The notes under the pieces are model-generated. The model had not been told where the DNA came from. It saw only the letters and a program-made list of their open reading frames with translations, and did no database searches. Both the position numbers and the translations under genes were made by a program. 64,000 nucleotides of DNA from Halioglobus sp. Lineage in GTDB: Bacteria > Pseudomonadota > Gammaproteobacteria > Pseudomonadales > Halieaceae. The stretch lies in NCBI GenBank assembly GCA_020443345.1, contig JAGRIH010000009.1:17793-81792 (forward strand), read 5' to 3'. Positions 16,508-24,649 of this stretch are shown piece after piece. Positions within the stretch are counted from its first letter, which is position 1. Each line of letters opens with the position of its first letter.

Positions 16508-17575
16508 TTAGGGTGTATTGCAGCCCAGCGCGGCCAGGCGCTGGTGCGCTTCATCGACGATGCGCGCCACCAGTTCCGCACAGCCGGGCAGGTCATCGAT
16601 GGCGCCGGCCACCTGCCCGCTGGGCAGTATGCCCGCGTCGGGGTGGCCGCGCACCATCGCCTCCTGGATCATCATCGGGGCGTTGGCCGCCATCATGGTC
16701 TGGCCGATGCTCAGGTCATTGCTGCGGCGCATGCCCCAGGCGGACTTGAGCAGCGAGCCCAGGGTGGCGCCGGTGTACTTGCGGTAGGCCAGGCCGTTGC
16801 GGATGGCGCGCAGCAGCAGACCCGCGGCCGAGCTGTTTTCCAGCTCGCGCAGCGCCCGGTTGCGGATCATGCGCTGGGGCAGTCCATCGAGCTTGTCGCT
16901 GACGATAATCTCCTGGGTCTCGGCCCCGGTGTAGCGCGCCTTGGTGGCATCGGGTACGGGGCTTTCACGCGTCATCAAAAAGCGCGTCCCCATGGCGATA
17001 CCGGCCGCGCCGAAGGCCAACGCGGCCGCCAGGCCGCGGCCGTCGCGGAAACCGCCGGCGGCTACCACGGGCACCTCGAGTGCATCCAGTACCTGCGGCA
17101 GTAGCACGGTGCTGGCCACGGCGCCAGTGTGGCCGCCGCCCTCACTGCCCTGCACCACCACCGCGTCCGCGCCCAGTTGCACCGCCTTGACCGCGTGTTT
17201 GAGCGCGCCCACCGTGGGAATACAGACGATGCCGGCGCCCTTGAGTTTGTCGATCATCTGGCTGCTGGGGCCGCGGCCGTAGCTCACCGCGCGCACGCCG
17301 TGCCGGATGGCGATGTCGACGATCTCTTCAGCGCCGGGCTGGAAGAAGTGCAGGTTCAGCCCAAAGGGTTTGTCGGTCAGGGACTTCAGCTCGCCCAGTG
17401 CCGCATCGACCTCCTGCGGCGACATCACGGCGCCGGCCAGGAAGCCAAAGGCGCCTGCATTGCAGGTGGCCGCGACCAGCCGCGCATCGGCGATCCAGCC
17501 CATGGCAGTCTGGATCAGCGGGTACTCACAGCCCAGCAGATCGCAAAGCGGCGTGTTCAGCGGTGTATGTGACAC
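16508..17575 (-). CDS. ipdC: IpdC-like flavin reductase of the nitronate monooxygenase family
   Basis: A 355-residue FMN TIM-barrel protein annotated generically as nitronate monooxygenase, but the text LLGCEYPLIQTAMGWIADARLVAATCNAGAFG, GADAVVVQGSEGGGHTG, VVAAGGFRDGRGLAAALAFGAAGIAMGTRFL and LPSGQVAGAIDDLPGCAELV is that of IpdC, and the length equals the mycobacterial protein. IpdC is required in the HIP pathway around the conversion of 5-OH-HIC-CoA to the unsaturated ketone. It is flanked by EchA20 and the Ltp3-like gene, all on the minus strand. Confidence 0.83.
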   Translation of the reverse strand: MSHTPLNTPLCDLLGCEYPLIQTAMGWIADARLVAATCNAGAFGFLAGAVMSPQEVDAALGELKSLTDKPFGLNLHFFQPGAEEIVDIAIRHGVRAVSYGRGPSSQMIDKLKGAGIVCIPTVGALKHAVKAVQLGADAVVVQGSEGGGHTGAVASTVLLPQVLDALEVPVVAAGGFRDGRGLAAALAFGAAGIAMGTRFLMTRESPVPDATKARYTGAETQEIIVSDKLDGLPQRMIRNRALRELENSSAAGLLLRAIRNGLAYRKYTGATLGSLLKSAWGMRRSNDLSIGQTMMAANAPMMIQEAMVRGHPDAGILPSGQVAGAIDDLPGCAELVARIVDEAHQRLAALGCNTP

Positions 17576-17601
17576 AAAAATCCTCGCCTGCCCTGAAATG
17601 A

Positions 17602-18789
17602 CTATTTCTTCACGATGACCGACGAACCGTGGCCGAACAGGCCCTGGTTGGCGGTAATGCCCACGCGCGCGCCGGCCACCTGGCGCTGCCCGGCCGCGCC
17701 GCGCAACTGCCAGGTGAGTTCACAGACCTGCGCCAGGGCCTGGGCGGGCACCGCCTCGCCAAAGCAGGACAGGCCACCGGAGGGGTTCACCGGGACGCGG
17801 CCGCCAATATAGGTGTCGCCATCGCGCAGCAACTTGTGCCCTGCGCCGCGTTCGCACAGGCCGAGGTCCTCGTACCAGTCCAGCTCCATCGCCGTACTGA
17901 GATCGTAAACCTCGGCCAGGCTCAGGTCTTCCGGGCCCAGGCCGGCCTCTTCGTAGGCGGCCCGGATCATCGCCGCCTTGAACCCCATCTCGGGCACCGT
18001 CACCGCGACTGCGGAGTCGGTCGCCAGATCCGGCAGCTCCACATTGGCGCTGGGGAAGGTGGGCGTCACGGTTGAAATGGCGGCAATTTTCACCGCATCG
18101 CGCTGCAGCTTACGCGCATAGTCCGTGCTCGCCAGCACGATGGCGGCGCCGCCATCGCTGGTGGCGCAGATTTCCAGCAGGCGCAGCGGGTCGGCCACCA
18201 TGGCGGAGTTCAGCACGTCTTCGGTGGAAAATTCCTTGCGGTAGCGGGCATTGGGGTTGTGCAGGCCGTTGGCGCCGTTTTTCACCCGCACCGCGGCGAT
18301 ATCCTCTTCGGTGGTGCCGTACAGTTCCAGGCGGCGCCGCGCATAAAACGCAAAATAGGCGGGATTGGTCGCGCCCACCAGGCGGAAGCGCAGCCAGTCC
18401 GGGTCGTCTGGCCGATCGCCGCCCTGGGGGGCGAGAAAACCCTTGGGCGTGGTATCCGCGCCCACCACCAGGGCCAGGTCGCACTGCCCGGAGAGAATCT
18501 GCGCGCGCGCCGTGGCCAGCGCCTGCGAGCCCGAAGCGCAGGCGGCATAACAACTGGCCACCCGGGCGCCATTCCAACCCAGCGCCTGACAAAAGGTGGC
18601 GCCGGACACATAGCCCGGGTAACCACAGCGCATGGTATTGGCGCCGGCCACGAACTGGATATCGCGCCAGGATACACCGGCATCTTTGAGCGCGTCGCGC
18701 GCCGCCTTGACCCCGTACTCGACAAAATTCTTGCCCCACTTGCCCCAGGGATGCATGCCGACGCCCAGCACAGCCACTTCGTTGCTCAT
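17602..18789 (-). CDS. Ltp3-like thiolase-fold lipid-transfer protein
   Basis: A 395-residue thiolase-superfamily protein of the SCPx/Ltp type, close to mycobacterial Ltp3 by eye: VLGVGMHPWGKWGKNFVEYGV, SCYAACASGSQALATARAQIL, VVGADTTPKGFLAPQGGDRPDDPDWLRFRL and NANQGLFGHGSS-like C-terminus. The nucleophile-type Cys (AACASGSQ) is retained, unlike the Ltp2-like protein at 48148. The ATG at 18789 overlaps the stop of the DUF35 gene by 4 bp and is chosen over the upstream ATG at 18831. Such proteins work with a DUF35 partner as aldolase or thiolase on branched acyl-CoAs. Confidence 0.83.
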   Translation of the reverse strand: MSNEVAVLGVGMHPWGKWGKNFVEYGVKAARDALKDAGVSWRDIQFVAGANTMRCGYPGYVSGATFCQALGWNGARVASCYAACASGSQALATARAQILSGQCDLALVVGADTTPKGFLAPQGGDRPDDPDWLRFRLVGATNPAYFAFYARRRLELYGTTEEDIAAVRVKNGANGLHNPNARYRKEFSTEDVLNSAMVADPLRLLEICATSDGGAAIVLASTDYARKLQRDAVKIAAISTVTPTFPSANVELPDLATDSAVAVTVPEMGFKAAMIRAAYEEAGLGPEDLSLAEVYDLSTAMELDWYEDLGLCERGAGHKLLRDGDTYIGGRVPVNPSGGLSCFGEAVPAQALAQVCELTWQLRGAAGQRQVAGARVGITANQGLFGHGSSVIVKK

Positions 18790-19250
18790 GCGCGATCCTC
18801 CGCTGACGTCGACGCAGCCAGCGGCTGCCACTTCCAGACCAGGTAGCGGTTGTCATCGTCCTCGTACAGGGTATCGAGGATCAGTTCCACCTCGTCCCCG
18901 ATGTGGATGTCATCGACGCTGACGCCGGCAGCGAGCTGCCCCAGGACTATCATTTTTTCCTCGGCCAGTTCTACCGCTGCCAGCGCGAAGGGCTCGTAGG
19001 GCTCGGTGGTGACGATATACGGTGCCGGCGGCGGATAGCCGGCGCTGGTGTAGGACCAGATGCGGCCGCGATTGGACAGTTCCACCGCGTCGAATGCCTC
19101 GCTGTCGCAGTCGGGGTTCTGGCAAAACAGGTGCTGCGCCGGAAAATAACAGGTGCCGCACGCGCTGCAGCGGCTGCCGAGCAGGCGCGGGTTATCCACA
19201 TCGAGGTTGTTGAAGCCCTCTCTGGCGGCGACCAGCTTTTTGTCTGTCAT
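18786..19250 (-). CDS. DUF35/OB-fold Zn-ribbon partner of the Ltp protein
   Basis: A 154-residue protein. The Zn ribbon is C-x2-C (CSACGTC) followed by C-x4-C (FCQNPDC), then an acyl-CoA-binding OB fold with GRIWSYTSAGYPPPAPY and FALAAVELAEEKMIVLGQLA. DUF35 proteins associate with Ltp-type thiolase-fold enzymes and form part of their acyl-CoA binding site. The start at 19250 has AAAGGAGATC 7 nt upstream; the longer frame to 19367 lacks such a site. Translationally coupled to the Ltp3-like gene (4-bp overlap). Confidence 0.85.
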   Translation of the reverse strand: MTDKKLVAAREGFNNLDVDNPRLLGSRCSACGTCYFPAQHLFCQNPDCDSEAFDAVELSNRGRIWSYTSAGYPPPAPYIVTTEPYEPFALAAVELAEEKMIVLGQLAAGVSVDDIHIGDEVELILDTLYEDDDNRYLVWKWQPLAASTSAEDRA

Positions 19251-19261
19251 ACTGATCTCCT

Positions 19262-20038
19262 TTAGCCGAGCACCTTGGCGCGCAAATTGTGCGGATCCAC
19301 TCGCGCCAGCACCGCCAGTTGCTCCGGTGTGGGCTCGGCAGTGGTGGGAATAGCATCCGGGATGCACAGCTCAAATGCGGTGTTGTCCTGCACCTGTGCC
19401 GCGCTGACACCCGGGTGCAGGGAGACGATACGCACCTGCTTGTTCGGGCCGTTGAAATCCAGCACACACAGGTTGGTGACGATGAGCCGGATATCGATAT
19501 CGTCCAGTGTATAACCCTTGGGCAGGCGCGCGGGGTTGTAGCCGATGGAGCTGACCATATCCACTTCTTCCGCCACGAAAACCCGGGTGTTGTGGTTGGG
19601 AATAAAAAACGAGTTGGCGTGGCTGATGGAGTTGCCGGGGAAGCCCCGCACCCCCAGCATCTGCACCTTGGGCTGCTGGTATGTGCCGCCGATACAGGAG
19701 ATATTGGCCTGGCCGAAGCGGTCGATCTGGGTGGGGCCGACAAAGGCGTGGCGCTTGCCGCCCCAGACATTGTCGAAAATGCGGGAAAAGCCCATCCAGG
19801 ACTCGCGCTTGATTTCGTAGCCGTTGCGCGGTCCCACCGGCACCGGCTCTGACACCACGAAGGCCTCGGAGTCGGTCATCAGCAGGTCGGGGTTGGTGGT
19901 GCACATGGCCAGGGACGCCGCGAGGCGCGGCACCAGGCCGATGCCGGTGGCGAGGACCTCGCCGTCGTTATCCCATGCCCGGGAAGCGGCGCAGATCAGC
20001 AGTTCGGGGAGGTTGTAGTCGGTCGCTGGGTTGCTCAT
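19262..20038 (-). CDS. ipdB: IpdB, beta subunit of the ring C-opening hydrolase
   Basis: A 258-residue protein of the class I CoA-transferase fold, with PELLICAASRAWDNDGEVLATGIGLVPRLAASLA and FVGPTQIDRFGQANISCIGG, matching IpdB. IpdAB is known to be a hydrolase, not a transferase: it opens ring C of COCHEA-CoA. Its length and its position directly downstream of IpdA (gap about 69 bp) agree. A generic annotation would be glutaconate/3-oxoadipate CoA-transferase beta subunit, but the neighbouring EchA20, IpdC and FadE genes favour the steroid role. Confidence 0.85.
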   Translation of the reverse strand: MSNPATDYNLPELLICAASRAWDNDGEVLATGIGLVPRLAASLAMCTTNPDLLMTDSEAFVVSEPVPVGPRNGYEIKRESWMGFSRIFDNVWGGKRHAFVGPTQIDRFGQANISCIGGTYQQPKVQMLGVRGFPGNSISHANSFFIPNHNTRVFVAEEVDMVSSIGYNPARLPKGYTLDDIDIRLIVTNLCVLDFNGPNKQVRIVSLHPGVSAAQVQDNTAFELCIPDAIPTTAEPTPEQLAVLARVDPHNLRAKVLG

Positions 20039-20107
20039 GGTCTCTATCTCGTGTCCTGTGCTCGGTGGTTTAAGCGGTGCTCCTGGCCGCTGCGTCCGCG
20101 ATCCGGA

Positions 20108-20989
20108 TCAGAATACCGGCAGCGGCAACTTCTCCAGTGCCTCCATACCACCCACCCTGGCCAGGTATTGCGCCTCGGTGCAGTTGACGTACTTGTCCGC
20201 GTAGGCCTGCCAGCCGCCGGCTTCTTTGGCCGAGGCGTTGTACTCCTTGAAATGGGCCACGTCGAAACCGTAGCGCGGGGCGCAGGAGCTCGGATGCGCG
20301 GCACCGGGCTGATGCACGACCCCGGTGGTTTCGCTGCGCTCCCAGAACACATAGCGCGCCTCTTCGGCATTCTGGTGAAAGTACTCGGTGTCCACCAGTT
20401 CATCGCAAGTGACATAGGTCTCGCGACTCGCCCGGGCAAAGACGTCGTCCATGTAGTGGTCGGGCCCCTTTATCTGGCAGACGCCGCGGGCGTCCGCCCG
20501 GTCCACATGCAGCAATGCGACATCCAGCGGCAGCGCCGGCATGGCCAGCCACTGCCTGCCGTCGCCGTAGGGTGATTCAATCACCTTGAGCTGCGGGTTG
20601 TGGGTGAGCACGTCGGTACCCAGCCCCAGCCTGGTGGGAATAAAGGGCACGCGCATCGCCGCCGCCTTGAGGCCCAGCAAAAACATGCCCTCGTCGATTT
20701 CCATCACTTCGATCTCGCCGTTCTGGCGGGCCTTGCGGAAATACGGTTCCAGGGGGATAAAATCCAGGGAGACGAAGGCAAAGACCACTTTCTTCACCTT
20801 ACCGGCAGCGCACAACATACCCACGTCGGCGCCGCCGTAGGCGACCACGGTGAGGTCCTTGACATCGGAGCGCAGCAGTTCGCGCACCAGAGCCATGGGC
20901 TTGCGGCGCGGACCCCAGCCGCCGATACCGATGGTCATGCCACTGGTAATACGACTGACGACGTCACTGGCTGAAAGACATTTATTCAT
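20108..20989 (-). CDS. ipdA: IpdA, alpha subunit of the ring C-opening hydrolase
   Basis: A 293-residue CoA-transferase family I alpha-type protein: SRITSGMTIGIGGWGPRRKPMALVRELL, VVAYGGADVGMLCAAGKVKKVVFAFVSLD, FIPTRLGLGTDVL and YVTCDELVD. Resembles IpdA in length and motif. The start chosen is the ATG at 20989, preceded by AAGAGG; the extension to 21049 has no such site. With IpdB it would hydrolyse the ring C ketone of COCHEA-CoA. It is the first gene of the minus-strand catabolic run; no copy of the shared promoter motif was found in its orientation. Confidence 0.85.
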   Translation of the reverse strand: MNKCLSASDVVSRITSGMTIGIGGWGPRRKPMALVRELLRSDVKDLTVVAYGGADVGMLCAAGKVKKVVFAFVSLDFIPLEPYFRKARQNGEIEVMEIDEGMFLLGLKAAAMRVPFIPTRLGLGTDVLTHNPQLKVIESPYGDGRQWLAMPALPLDVALLHVDRADARGVCQIKGPDHYMDDVFARASRETYVTCDELVDTEYFHQNAEEARYVFWERSETTGVVHQPGAAHPSSCAPRYGFDVAHFKEYNASAKEAGGWQAYADKYVNCTEAQYLARVGGMEALEKLPLPVF

Positions 20990-21067
20990 GCGTACCTCTT
21001 TTTCGTGCCCGCCTCCGGGGCGGCGCCTGATCCTTGCATCGTGTACCAATCCGGCAAAAATCTACCC

Positions 21068-21374
21068 GCTATCCAGCGCAAAAGATACCGCAGCCCTTAC
21101 CATAGCCCGAAGATGTCCCGATATGAAATGGTATAGGCCAGATTCGATTTGAGGGGCCTGGAGCCGCCCTATGGGAGGCGCTAAGCTGCTATTCTGGCGC
21201 GGCAATGCGGGGTGATCAAGGGCCTGAAAGGGCCGCGAGAGCGGGGCAAAAAAACGCAAGTGGGGATGTGCTATGAGCGACATCGAAGACGGGGAAGCGA
21301 TGGTGCGGGAACTGCGGGACACCAATGCCATTCACCGGCTCAAGGCCGGCTACTGTGCGCTGGCGGACAGCGGT
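21068..21374 (+). repeat. 307-bp direct duplication, copy 1
   Basis: The segment is nearly identical to 22155-22461 (constant offset 1087 bp; I count about nine substitutions by eye). It includes the promoter motif, the leader and the first 34 codons of the SnoaL-like gene at 22360. Between the copies lie the parDE genes. This looks like a duplication associated with the insertion of that module. Confidence 0.9.
21114..21187 (+). promoter_or_regulatory. Duplicated copy of the shared promoter motif
   Basis: TGTCCCGATATGAAATGG begins at 21114; the -10-like box 68 bp later is TAAGCT (21182-21187), a weaker form of the TAAACT in the intact copy at 22201. It would drive only the truncated SnoaL reading frame, or could influence the divergent ipdA gene 125 bp away. 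Confidence 0.45.
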
Positions 21375-21416
21375 TACATTCACAGATTGAGCCAGCGTCC
21401 AACCTTGGCGATATAA
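21273..21416 (+). pseudogene. Truncated duplicate of the SnoaL-like gene
   Basis: It begins MSDIEDGEAMVRELRDTNAI like the gene at 22360 and stays homologous for 34 codons, then continues into unrelated sequence (YIHRLSQRPTLAI) and stops at 21414-21416. It has lost about 80% of the protein, so no SnoaL fold can form. It results from the 307-bp duplication. Confidence 0.85.
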
Positions 21417-21501
21417 TAGTTAATGAACAACTCTCCATCAAAGTGTTCAATTTTTTTTTGAGGCCTACGCGGCGCTGCCGCCCCTGCAGCCAACCCGGCT
21501 C

Positions 21502-21795
21502 TTATGGGTTCAGCTGCTCGTCGATGTCCATATTTTCATGAAGAACTCGGACAATGAGAATGTGGCGATGGCAGTCCAGGTACACGATTAAATGATGCTC
21601 GTACTGGTGTATGCGGACAACGGGGTCAAATTCTCTTCGTTCCCGGGCGATTAACGGATTTTTCGCCAGGAGTTGAAACGTAGCGTGCAGGCCGGACAGG
21701 TATTTTCGGCGCTGTTCCCTGCCCCAGGTGTCCTGCGTAAAACGCGCTATCTTGCAGAGATCACGTTCAGCATTCCTGCTGATCTTAAAGGTCAT
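21502..21795 (-). CDS. parE: ParE/RelE-superfamily toxin
   Basis: A 97-residue toxin with TFKISRNAERDLCKIARFTQDTWG, YLSGLHATFQLLAKNP and YEHHLIVYLDCHRHILIVRVLHENMDI, the standard ParE core. ParE toxins poison DNA gyrase; RelE relatives cut mRNA, and the ParD-type partner favours the former. It overlaps the antitoxin stop by 4 bp. The module lies between the two copies of a 307-bp duplication, so it appears to be an insertion. Confidence 0.88.
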   Translation of the reverse strand: MTFKISRNAERDLCKIARFTQDTWGREQRRKYLSGLHATFQLLAKNPLIARERREFDPVVRIHQYEHHLIVYLDCHRHILIVRVLHENMDIDEQLNP

Positions 21796-22025
21796 TCCTT
21801 GTCCATTTCTTCTTGAAGGTTCTCCATGTCGAAGCCTTCAGCGATGCCACTTTCAAGACCCTGGGTAATAGCGGCCTGCATCGCTTCTATTTTCTTGGCG
21901 CGAAGTTGATCTTTCCGGATAAGGTCGCGCACGTAATCACTGTTGTTGGAGTACAACCCACTTTCGGATTGTGCCTCTACCCATTCGCGCATGGGATCTG
22001 GAAGAGAAATATTCATGGTTGCCAC
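21792..22025 (-). CDS. parD: ParD-family antitoxin
   Basis: A 77-residue ribbon-helix-helix antitoxin: MNISLPDPMREWVEAQSESG, NNSDYVRDLIRKDQLR. The N-terminal strand and helices bind DNA and usually repress the operon; the charged C-terminus (GFDMENLQEEMDKE) would wrap ParE. The gene precedes parE in a coupled arrangement. The start could be three codons later at the second Met. Confidence 0.88.
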   Translation of the reverse strand: MATMNISLPDPMREWVEAQSESGLYSNNSDYVRDLIRKDQLRAKKIEAMQAAITQGLESGIAEGFDMENLQEEMDKE

Positions 22026-22154
22026 GGTGCGAAACCCCGTCTGTTACTTTCTTGGATTGGCATATTTTAGCAATGTTTGCCAATAATGGGTAGGCTTGTT
22101 TATCGGTTGGAACTCTGGAGAAGCGAACAAATGCCTAATGAACTGTTCACTTTG

Positions 22155-22461
22155 GCTATCCAGCGCAAAAGATACCGCAGCCCTTACCATAGCCCGAAGA
22201 TGTCCCGATATGAAATGGTATAGGCCAGATTCGATTTGAGGGGCCTGGAGCCGCCCTATGGGAGGCGCTAAACTGTTATTCTGGCGCGGCAATGCGGAGT
22301 GATCAAGGGCCTGAAAGGGCCGCGAGAGCGGGGCAAAAAAACGCAAGTGGGGATGTGCTATGAGCGACATCGAAGACCTGGAAGCGATGGTGCGGGAACT
22401 GCGGGACACCAATGCCATTCACCGGCTCAAGGCCAGCTACTGTGCGCTGGTGGACAGCGGT
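22155..22461 (+). repeat. 307-bp direct duplication, copy 2 (functional copy)
   Basis: The partner of 21068-21374. This copy continues into the full-length SnoaL-like gene, so it is probably the original. The duplicate boundaries are at GCTATCC on the left and GACAGCGGT on the right. Confidence 0.9.
22201..22274 (+). promoter_or_regulatory. Promoter with shared motif for the SnoaL-like gene
   Basis: TGTCCCGATATGAAATGG at 22201 and GCTAAACT with TAAACT at 22269-22274, a spacing of 68 bp; the start codon follows 86 bp later. GATATGA (22207) and GATTCGA (22228) form a direct repeat 21 bp apart. The same layout occurs before genes at 2573 (minus), 23016 and 53232. Confidence 0.55.
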
Positions 22462-22851
22462 GACTGGGACGAGCTGGAGACCCTGTGGAGCGAGGATGCA
22501 GTTTGCGACTACGATTTTTTTGGTCGCTTCGAGGGCCGGGCGCAGATCATGCAGCGCTTTTTTCGTGACCAGGTGTCCGCCATTTCCACCTTCAATGCCC
22601 ATATGATTCACAACGGCATCATCGATGTCACCGGCGATACTGCCCGGGGGCGATGGTACCTGACGGCCCACACCACCGCACAGCCGGGCGACCGGGCCAT
22701 GTGGGTGCATGCAATTTACGACGATGCATTTGCGCGCATTGGCGAGCAGTGGAAAATCGCCGCGATCAAGGTGACGTTTCGCTACTTTACCCCCTTCGAG
22801 CAGGGCTGGGCGAAGCAGCCTTTCTGGCAAGCGGGTAACAGCGGGAGCTGA
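22360..22851 (+). CDS. SnoaL-like/NTF2-fold protein
   Basis: A 163-residue protein: an N-terminal helix MVRELRDTNAIHRLKASYCALVDSGDWDELETLWSEDAV, then HMIHNGIIDVTGDTARGRWYL and WVHAIYDDAFARIGEQWKIAAI. This is the SnoaL-like fold that includes bile acid 7-alpha-dehydratase-type and steroid isomerase-type enzymes. The catalytic activity is not predictable by eye. Its promoter shares the motif of fadD3, which follows 164 bp downstream on the same strand, so it is probably part of the same steroid response. Confidence 0.82.
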   Translation: MSDIEDLEAMVRELRDTNAIHRLKASYCALVDSGDWDELETLWSEDAVCDYDFFGRFEGRAQIMQRFFRDQVSAISTFNAHMIHNGIIDVTGDTARGRWYLTAHTTAQPGDRAMWVHAIYDDAFARIGEQWKIAAIKVTFRYFTPFEQGWAKQPFWQAGNSGS

Positions 22852-22910
22852 GCGGGGGGGTCGCGACCCTGTGCAGCACACCTGTGGCCGCCGCCTGAGT
22901 CCCCCGGGCT

Positions 22911-22985
22911 TGTCCCGATATGAAATGGCAAAGGCCGGATTCGATCCGAGGCGGGTATAAGTCCATTAGTGTAGTTCTATAAACT
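22911..22985 (+). promoter_or_regulatory. Promoter with shared motif for fadD3
   Basis: TGTCCCGATATGAAATGG at 22911, then TATAAACT (TAAACT at 22980-22985), spacing 69 bp. The fadD3 ATG is 30 bp further on. The motif extends with AAGGCCGGATTCGATCCGAG, nearly the same as before the SnoaL-like gene, although the sequences between and around are otherwise different. It is one of four independent occurrences. Confidence 0.55.
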
Positions 22986-23015
22986 TGGCCACTCAGAGCC
23001 GGTATCGGAGCCACG

Positions 23016-24593
23016 ATGAGAGCCACCGACGCACAGACGATCCCCCAACTGGTCCGGGCAGCGGCCCGACAGTTTGGCCAGAGTATCTTTCTGGAAGAGG
23101 ATACCGTCCACATCAGTTTTGGCGAATTTGAGCAGCGCTGCACCACCGCCGGCAGGGCGATGATCGCCAGCGGCGTCGCCCCGGGGGACCGGGTTGCGGT
23201 GTGGGCGCCCAATATCCACGAGTGGGTGATTGCCGCGCTCGCCGCGCAGTGCATCGGCGCCGTGCTGGTCACCCTCAACACCCGCTACAAGGGCTCGGAA
23301 GCCGCTTACATCCTGCGCGCCAGCCGCGCCCGGCTGTTGTTCAGCATCGGCGACTTTCTCGGCAGCAACTATCCGCAGATGCTCTCCGGCGAAGCGCTGC
23401 CCGACCTGGAGGAAACCGTGGTCTTTCGCCGGGGCGCCGGCGCGCACACCCCCTGGGATACGCTGCTGCAGCGCGCCGCACAGGTGGATGACGCACAGCT
23501 GCGCGAGCGCATGGAAAACACCGGCGCCGGCGACACGTCCGACCTGCTCTTTACGTCCGGCACCACCGGCGCGCCCAAGGGCGTCATGTGTACCCACGGC
23601 CAGAACCTGCGTGCTTTTTCCACCTTTGCCGACATTGTCGGCCTGCAGCAGGGCGACCGCTACCTGGTGATCAATCCCTTCTTTCACAGTTACGGCTACA
23701 AGGCCGGCATACTCGCCTGCCTGCTGCGCGGGGTTACCCTGCTGCCGCACCTGACCTTTGACGCACGGACCGTCGCCGAGCGCATTGCCGCGGACAAAGT
23801 CAGCGTGCTCCCGGGACCGCCCACCCTGTTCCAGTCGCTCCTGGCACTGCCCGACCTGGCGGACTACGACCTGTCCAGCCTCAAGCGCACCACCACGGGC
23901 GCCGCGGCCATTCCGGTGGAAATGATTCACCGGATGAGAGCCGTGCTGGGTTTCGAGACGGTCATCACCGCCTATGGCCTGACCGAGTGCTGCGGCCTGG
24001 TGACCATGTGCCGGGCGGACGACGAAGCCGAGACGGTCGCCACCACCTCCGGCCGGGCGATCCCGGGCGTCGAGGTACGCTGTGTCGACACCGACAACAA
24101 CGAGGTCTCCAGCGGGGAGCCGGGCGAGATCGTGGTGCGCGGCTTCAATGTCATGAGCGGCTATTTCGAGAATGCGCAGGCGACTGCAGAAACCATTGAC
24201 GCCGAGGGCTGGTTGCACACCGGCGATATCGGCGTGCTGGATGAAAAAGGCAACCTGCGTATCACCGACCGCCTCAAGGACATGTTCATCACCGGCGGCT
24301 TCAACTGCTATCCGGCGGAGATTGAAAACACACTGGCCGGTCATCCCGGCATCGCGGCCAGCGCCGTTATCGGTATCCCCGACGAGCGCCTGGGTGAAGT
24401 GGCGATGGCTTTCATCATTCCCAAACGCGCGGGTGAACTGAACGAAGAAGAACTGATCGCCTGGTGCCGCCAGCACATGGCCAACTTCAAGGTGCCGCGC
24501 AGAATCGCCTTCGTGACGGAATTTCCGGTAAACGCATCGGGCAAAGTACTCAAGAGAGAACTCAGTAAGAAGGTACTGCAAAGTACCGGGTGA
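23016..24593 (+). CDS. fadD3: FadD3-like acyl-CoA ligase (HIP-CoA synthetase)
   Basis: A 525-residue ANL-superfamily AMP-forming ligase. P-loop LLFTSGTTGAPKGVMCTHG (about residue 178), AYGLTECCGLVTM for adenylate binding, GWLHTGDIGVLDEKGNLRITDRLKDMFITGGFNCYPAEIE for hinge and A8, and ASGKVLKREL with the catalytic Lys near the C-terminus. The style (NTRYKGSEAAYILRASRARLLFSIGDFLGSNY) recalls FadD3, which is known to activate the propanoate side chain of HIP. Together with IpdAB, EchA20 and the FadE genes this is well supported, but side-chain fatty acyl ligases look similar. A TonB-dependent receptor follows 56 bp later. Confidence 0.78.
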   Translation: MRATDAQTIPQLVRAAARQFGQSIFLEEDTVHISFGEFEQRCTTAGRAMIASGVAPGDRVAVWAPNIHEWVIAALAAQCIGAVLVTLNTRYKGSEAAYILRASRARLLFSIGDFLGSNYPQMLSGEALPDLEETVVFRRGAGAHTPWDTLLQRAAQVDDAQLRERMENTGAGDTSDLLFTSGTTGAPKGVMCTHGQNLRAFSTFADIVGLQQGDRYLVINPFFHSYGYKAGILACLLRGVTLLPHLTFDARTVAERIAADKVSVLPGPPTLFQSLLALPDLADYDLSSLKRTTTGAAAIPVEMIHRMRAVLGFETVITAYGLTECCGLVTMCRADDEAETVATTSGRAIPGVEVRCVDTDNNEVSSGEPGEIVVRGFNVMSGYFENAQATAETIDAEGWLHTGDIGVLDEKGNLRITDRLKDMFITGGFNCYPAEIENTLAGHPGIAASAVIGIPDERLGEVAMAFIIPKRAGELNEEELIAWCRQHMANFKVPRRIAFVTEFPVNASGKVLKRELSKKVLQSTG

Positions 24594-24649
24594 CAGGCAA
24601 GTGCAACACAACACCACAAACCGTTTCAAATATCAGGGGATGTAATACT

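Noticed and set aside
16508..17575. Nitronate monooxygenase involved in nitroalkane detoxification
   Set aside because: The family name fits the fold, but length, motifs and the position between EchA20 and the Ltp3/IpdAB genes fit IpdC better.
19262..20989. Glutaconate or 3-oxoadipate CoA-transferase subunits
   Set aside because: Same fold, but the GPTQIDRFGQAN and GIGGWGPRRKPMAL motifs and the surrounding genes match IpdB and IpdA.
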